Source of the DNA: Arsenophonus sp052174535
GTDB lineage: Bacteria; Pseudomonadota; Gammaproteobacteria; Enterobacterales; Enterobacteriaceae
Direction: 5' to 3'
DNA length: 64,000 bases
Assembly (NCBI GenBank): GCA_052174535.1
Contig: JBQMRQ010000062.1
Span: 1 to 64,000, forward strand
The notes beneath the pieces are model-generated. The model had not been told where the DNA came from. It made no database searches and was given only the letters and a program-made list of their open reading frames with translations. Positions 61,486 through 64,000 of the stretch are shown one piece after another (within the stretch, counting starts at the first letter, position 1; each line of letters opens with the position of its first letter). The translations under genes were made by a program, and so were the position numbers.

Positions 61486-61776
61486 ATGGTACTGTTTTAT
61501 TGTCGTCTTAGAAAATTACGTAAAAAGAAAAATTTACATCGACAAAGATTTCGTTGCTGTCTTTTTTACCAAGACAAACAGTTAATTGATAAAATAAAAA
61601 TAAAAAATTGTCGTGTTAAAATTGGTGCTGAAATTTCTGCTAAGTCTAAAACTCATACTCTTTGAGTAAAAGATAGTTTATAAGAATAATATTGAGTTAA
61701 AGGTATTAAAATACCTGAAGATTTTGTTAAAATTCTAGAATTACTTCAACATTTTTACAATCAGCGACATCATTAA
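61486..61776 (+). pseudogene. cobB: Decayed cobB (Sir2-type deacylase), N-terminal part
   Basis: One frame reads YCRLRKLRKKKNLHRQRFR (E. coli CobB HRLSRFRKNKRRLRERLRQR), then VKIGAEISAKSKTHTL (LVLTGAGISAESGIRTF, the NAD-binding GAGISAESG motif), four stops in VKDS and neighbouring text, then IKIPEDFVK and LLQHFYNQRHH (VATPEGFDRDPELVQAFYNARRR). The first stop is codon 60; homology ends near 61776, about 95 of 279 codons. CobB removes acyl groups from protein lysines. It lies where E. coli has nagK-cobB after lolE. Confidence 0.88.
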
Positions 61777-62109
61777 TCTTAGCAAGCAAATATAAAAACT
61801 AACGTCAACTCCATCATGGGTTATAGCAACATTAAAACATTTCCTGTTTGATTCTTTATTAGTTATGTAAATATTAATATCTTATATGAAAGCGAATAAT
61901 TAATGCATTATTTATATATAGTAAATTATTAAAAGTTCTCTCTTATCAATCAAATTAGGTTATTGAATAGAAAACTAATCTAATAACTAATAACTGTTAT
62001 TACTGTTATTAACTTCCTTAACCTTTACGTTCCTATTTTTATCGTCTAGTTTACTGAAATACTATTCAGTATAGAGTTATTTATCAGCATTTATCGTCAA
62101 CGAATCTTT
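61777..62109. other. Non-coding spacer
   Basis: A+T-rich. The rest of cobB is not visible. Nothing recognised. Confidence 0.35.
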
Positions 62110-63520
62110 TTGTGGAATTATGCTCATTTTTAGTATATGTAGTTTTTAAGATGGGTGACGTATGCTACTAATTGATTTTATGAATGATTTTAGCAACAGA
62201 GAGATAATATGCTATGAAAAGTCTTCTTATAGGTTAATTTGAGAAACCAGATATTATTTCTTATACTTTGCATGAATGTATCCATAATAGTGAGCTGGTA
62301 GCTAATAGATACTGCTATTGAGACGCATCTCGAAGTCATTGCTACGATAACATCATAAACACTAACTTGTTTGACTACCAGCAATCCGTCATCTGTAACA
62401 GTTATTTGCCATAGCCAAACCTATAAAGGCTGGCATTGCCAATGTTGAGGTGAAAGTCTCTAAGATTAAAGAATCATAGCGCAACGGAATATGCCTCAAT
62501 AACTTGGTTGCTACTTGTCTTACCTAAAGCGTAAAAATGGCGAAGAATTGCTATATCATATCCTGTATATGCGAAGTATTATCCACAGGTAATTTAATGA
62601 AAGCTATAGGGATTTTCTCAATGAATCAAATGGTTTACCTGCCCCAATACCCCAAATCAACAAACTGAAATAAAACACCTTTAAGAGTATAGGCAATGGG
62701 TACTTGCATGATTTAAGAAATACACGAAGCTATATTTATTTCTAGCCTGATGTCATATATACTCGTGCTGGTTACAGGTAAACTGATCGCTTTTACCCGC
62801 TATTAATTATTGGCCTAATTGCGCATAAATATTAAGGAGTTTATTGCGCTCGAAAATGGTTATTGAGAGCTAGAAATGAGTTGGATAAAACTTCTCAATG
62901 GCTGATGAGCGCGCCCTACTTAATCGTATCTCCCAGATTTGCTACAGAAGATAGTGATTTGTTTTGAATATAATGATAAAGATATTTCTGATCACGTAAT
63001 ACCAATGTTGTTTGGTATAAAATAACTGATGTGCTAATTTTATTCATAAAGATATGTAAGCGAAAGTTAAGGATGAGATATAGAAAATTTAGCTAGCAAA
63101 AAATTGCAATGCTGCCAATAAACTCCTTGATGTTTTATTGAAAAAGGAGTTTCAACGAGTACCTCCTGCAGCGATGAAGAAGTTGGAGAAAGATTGAGAA
63201 GAATGGCTCGTATTCTATATTTCCTATCAGCTTACTGGGTGTCAATAAGAACAATAATCTAATTTGAATATCGGCTTCTTCTTACAATATGAGGCTATAA
63301 AGCTACTTCTCGAAGAAGTTTAGTTTAAAAACAATCTTTTGAATGCTATTTAAGCCTCTTTCGTCTACTAAGAAAATCTAAAACTAGTAAAGAAATTTTC
63401 CTGCTGATCCTGGTGGTAAACAACGTCAAGTCAAAAGTAGAATAGAGAGGTTCACGAAGTATCAGAACGGAGAATACTTTAACTATCATATATCATATTT
63501 TCTAATAATTCTCTTTTTAA
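62110..63520 (+). mobile_element. IS256-family element, eroded
   Basis: Forward copy with the 5' block (ctcatttttagtatatgtagttt) and the 3' block (catattttctaataattct) near 63490-63510. All frames are broken. It ends about 70 bases before hldE. Confidence 0.75.
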
Positions 63521-63586
63521 GAGAGTTGGCTATGTTACTATTGCTACTAATCTTTAATTAGTAATTTATTTATAATTGGAGTCTGG

Positions 63587-64000
63587 ATGAAAATTATTCT
63601 TCCTGATTTTAAACAGGCTAGTATTTTAGTAATCGGCGATGTTATGTTAGATCGTTATTGGTATGGGTTAACTAATCGAATTTCGCCAGAAGCTCCCGTT
63701 CCAGTCGTTAAAGTAGATATGAAAGAAGAACGGCCTGGTGGTGCGGCTAACGTTGCTATGAATATTGCTACTTTAGGCGCTAATGTTCGTCTGATAGGGC
63801 TAACTGGTATTGATGATGATGCTAAAATATTAATTAAAAAACTCAGTCAAGCTAATGTATGTTGTGATTTTATTTCATTACCAACTCATCCTACTATTTC
63901 TAAACTAAGAATTATATCTCATAATCAACAACTTATTCGACTAGATTTTGAAGAAGGATTTGATAGTGTTGATATAAAGCCGTTATTAGATCGTATTGGG
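63587..64000 (+). CDS. hldE: Bifunctional heptose-7-phosphate kinase/adenylyltransferase HldE, 5' end
   Basis: First 138 codons; the gene runs off the window. HldE makes ADP-heptose precursors for the lipopolysaccharide core. The N-terminal kinase domain (PfkB/ribokinase fold) is nearly identical to E. coli: VIGDVMLDRYWYG, RISPEAPVPVVKV, ERPGGAANVAMNIA, LTGIDDDA, PTHPTISKLR and NQQLIRLDFEEGF. A GGAG site precedes the ATG. In E. coli glnE lies upstream; here it is an IS256 remnant. Retention implies this cell still builds heptose-containing lipopolysaccharide, unlike the most reduced symbionts. Confidence 0.95.
   Translation, partial: MKIILPDFKQASILVIGDVMLDRYWYGLTNRISPEAPVPVVKVDMKEERPGGAANVAMNIATLGANVRLIGLTGIDDDAKILIKKLSQANVCCDFISLPTHPTISKLRIISHNQQLIRLDFEEGFDSVDIKPLLDRIG

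Noticed and set aside
1..64000. An intact new defence, toxin or secretion system
   Set aside because: Every intact gene belongs to a well-known housekeeping or transport family; the remaining DNA has no multi-gene open frames.

Overview
The window looks like part of the chromosome of an AT-rich, shrinking gammaproteobacterium of the Enterobacterales. Its intact proteins read as close, nearly full-length relatives of Escherichia coli proteins. The mix (strong A+T bias, intact housekeeping islands, long non-coding stretches full of dead insertion sequences, half-eroded single-copy genes) fits a host-restricted insect symbiont. An Arsenophonus-like member of the Morganellaceae is my best guess; that is inference, not something one motif proves.

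Left part (1-27.7 kb). Intact genes are sparse: yqjA (DedA membrane protein), a MATE efflux pump on the minus strand, the minus-strand surE-pcm-nlpD operon, and puuP (putrescine importer) with a structured leader. The rest is a graveyard of mobile DNA. Eleven eroded copies of one IS256-family element and at least five IS481-family copies can be recognised across the window. Three further repeat families (called R3, R4 and R5 here) could not be named. No transposase is intact. rpoS, normally next to nlpD, is absent; an R3 copy occupies its place.

Right part (27.7-61.8 kb). This follows the E. coli order rne / rluC / yceD-rpmF-plsX-fabH-fabD-fabG-acpP-fabF-pabC-mltG-tmk-holB-tatD / hinT / lpoB-thiK / ndh / mfd / lolC-lolD-lolE / cobB. 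Reading through the supposedly empty stretches shows four eroded genes exactly where synteny predicts them: yceD (33399-33764), fabF (38181-38830), thiK (about 46150-46520) and cobB (61486-61776). ptsG, fhuE, nagZ, ycfP and nagK are not seen. The last 414 bases are the start of hldE.

How the genes work together: plsX, fabH, fabD, fabG and acpP supply acyl chains on acyl carrier protein and pass them to phospholipid synthesis. LolCDE exports lipoproteins, and two probable clients are here (LpoB, NlpD), both linked to the cell wall. MltG, LpoB and NlpD act on peptidoglycan; Tmk and HolB serve DNA replication; RNase E, RluC and L32 serve RNA and ribosomes; Mfd couples repair to transcription; Ndh feeds the respiratory chain; HldE starts the heptose branch of lipopolysaccharide. 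I found no tRNA, rRNA, CRISPR array or intact prophage. I see no convincing new multi-gene system. The most unusual items are the puuP leader, the unnamed repeat families with coding traces, the nested insertion record and the dead fabF inside a working fatty-acid operon.
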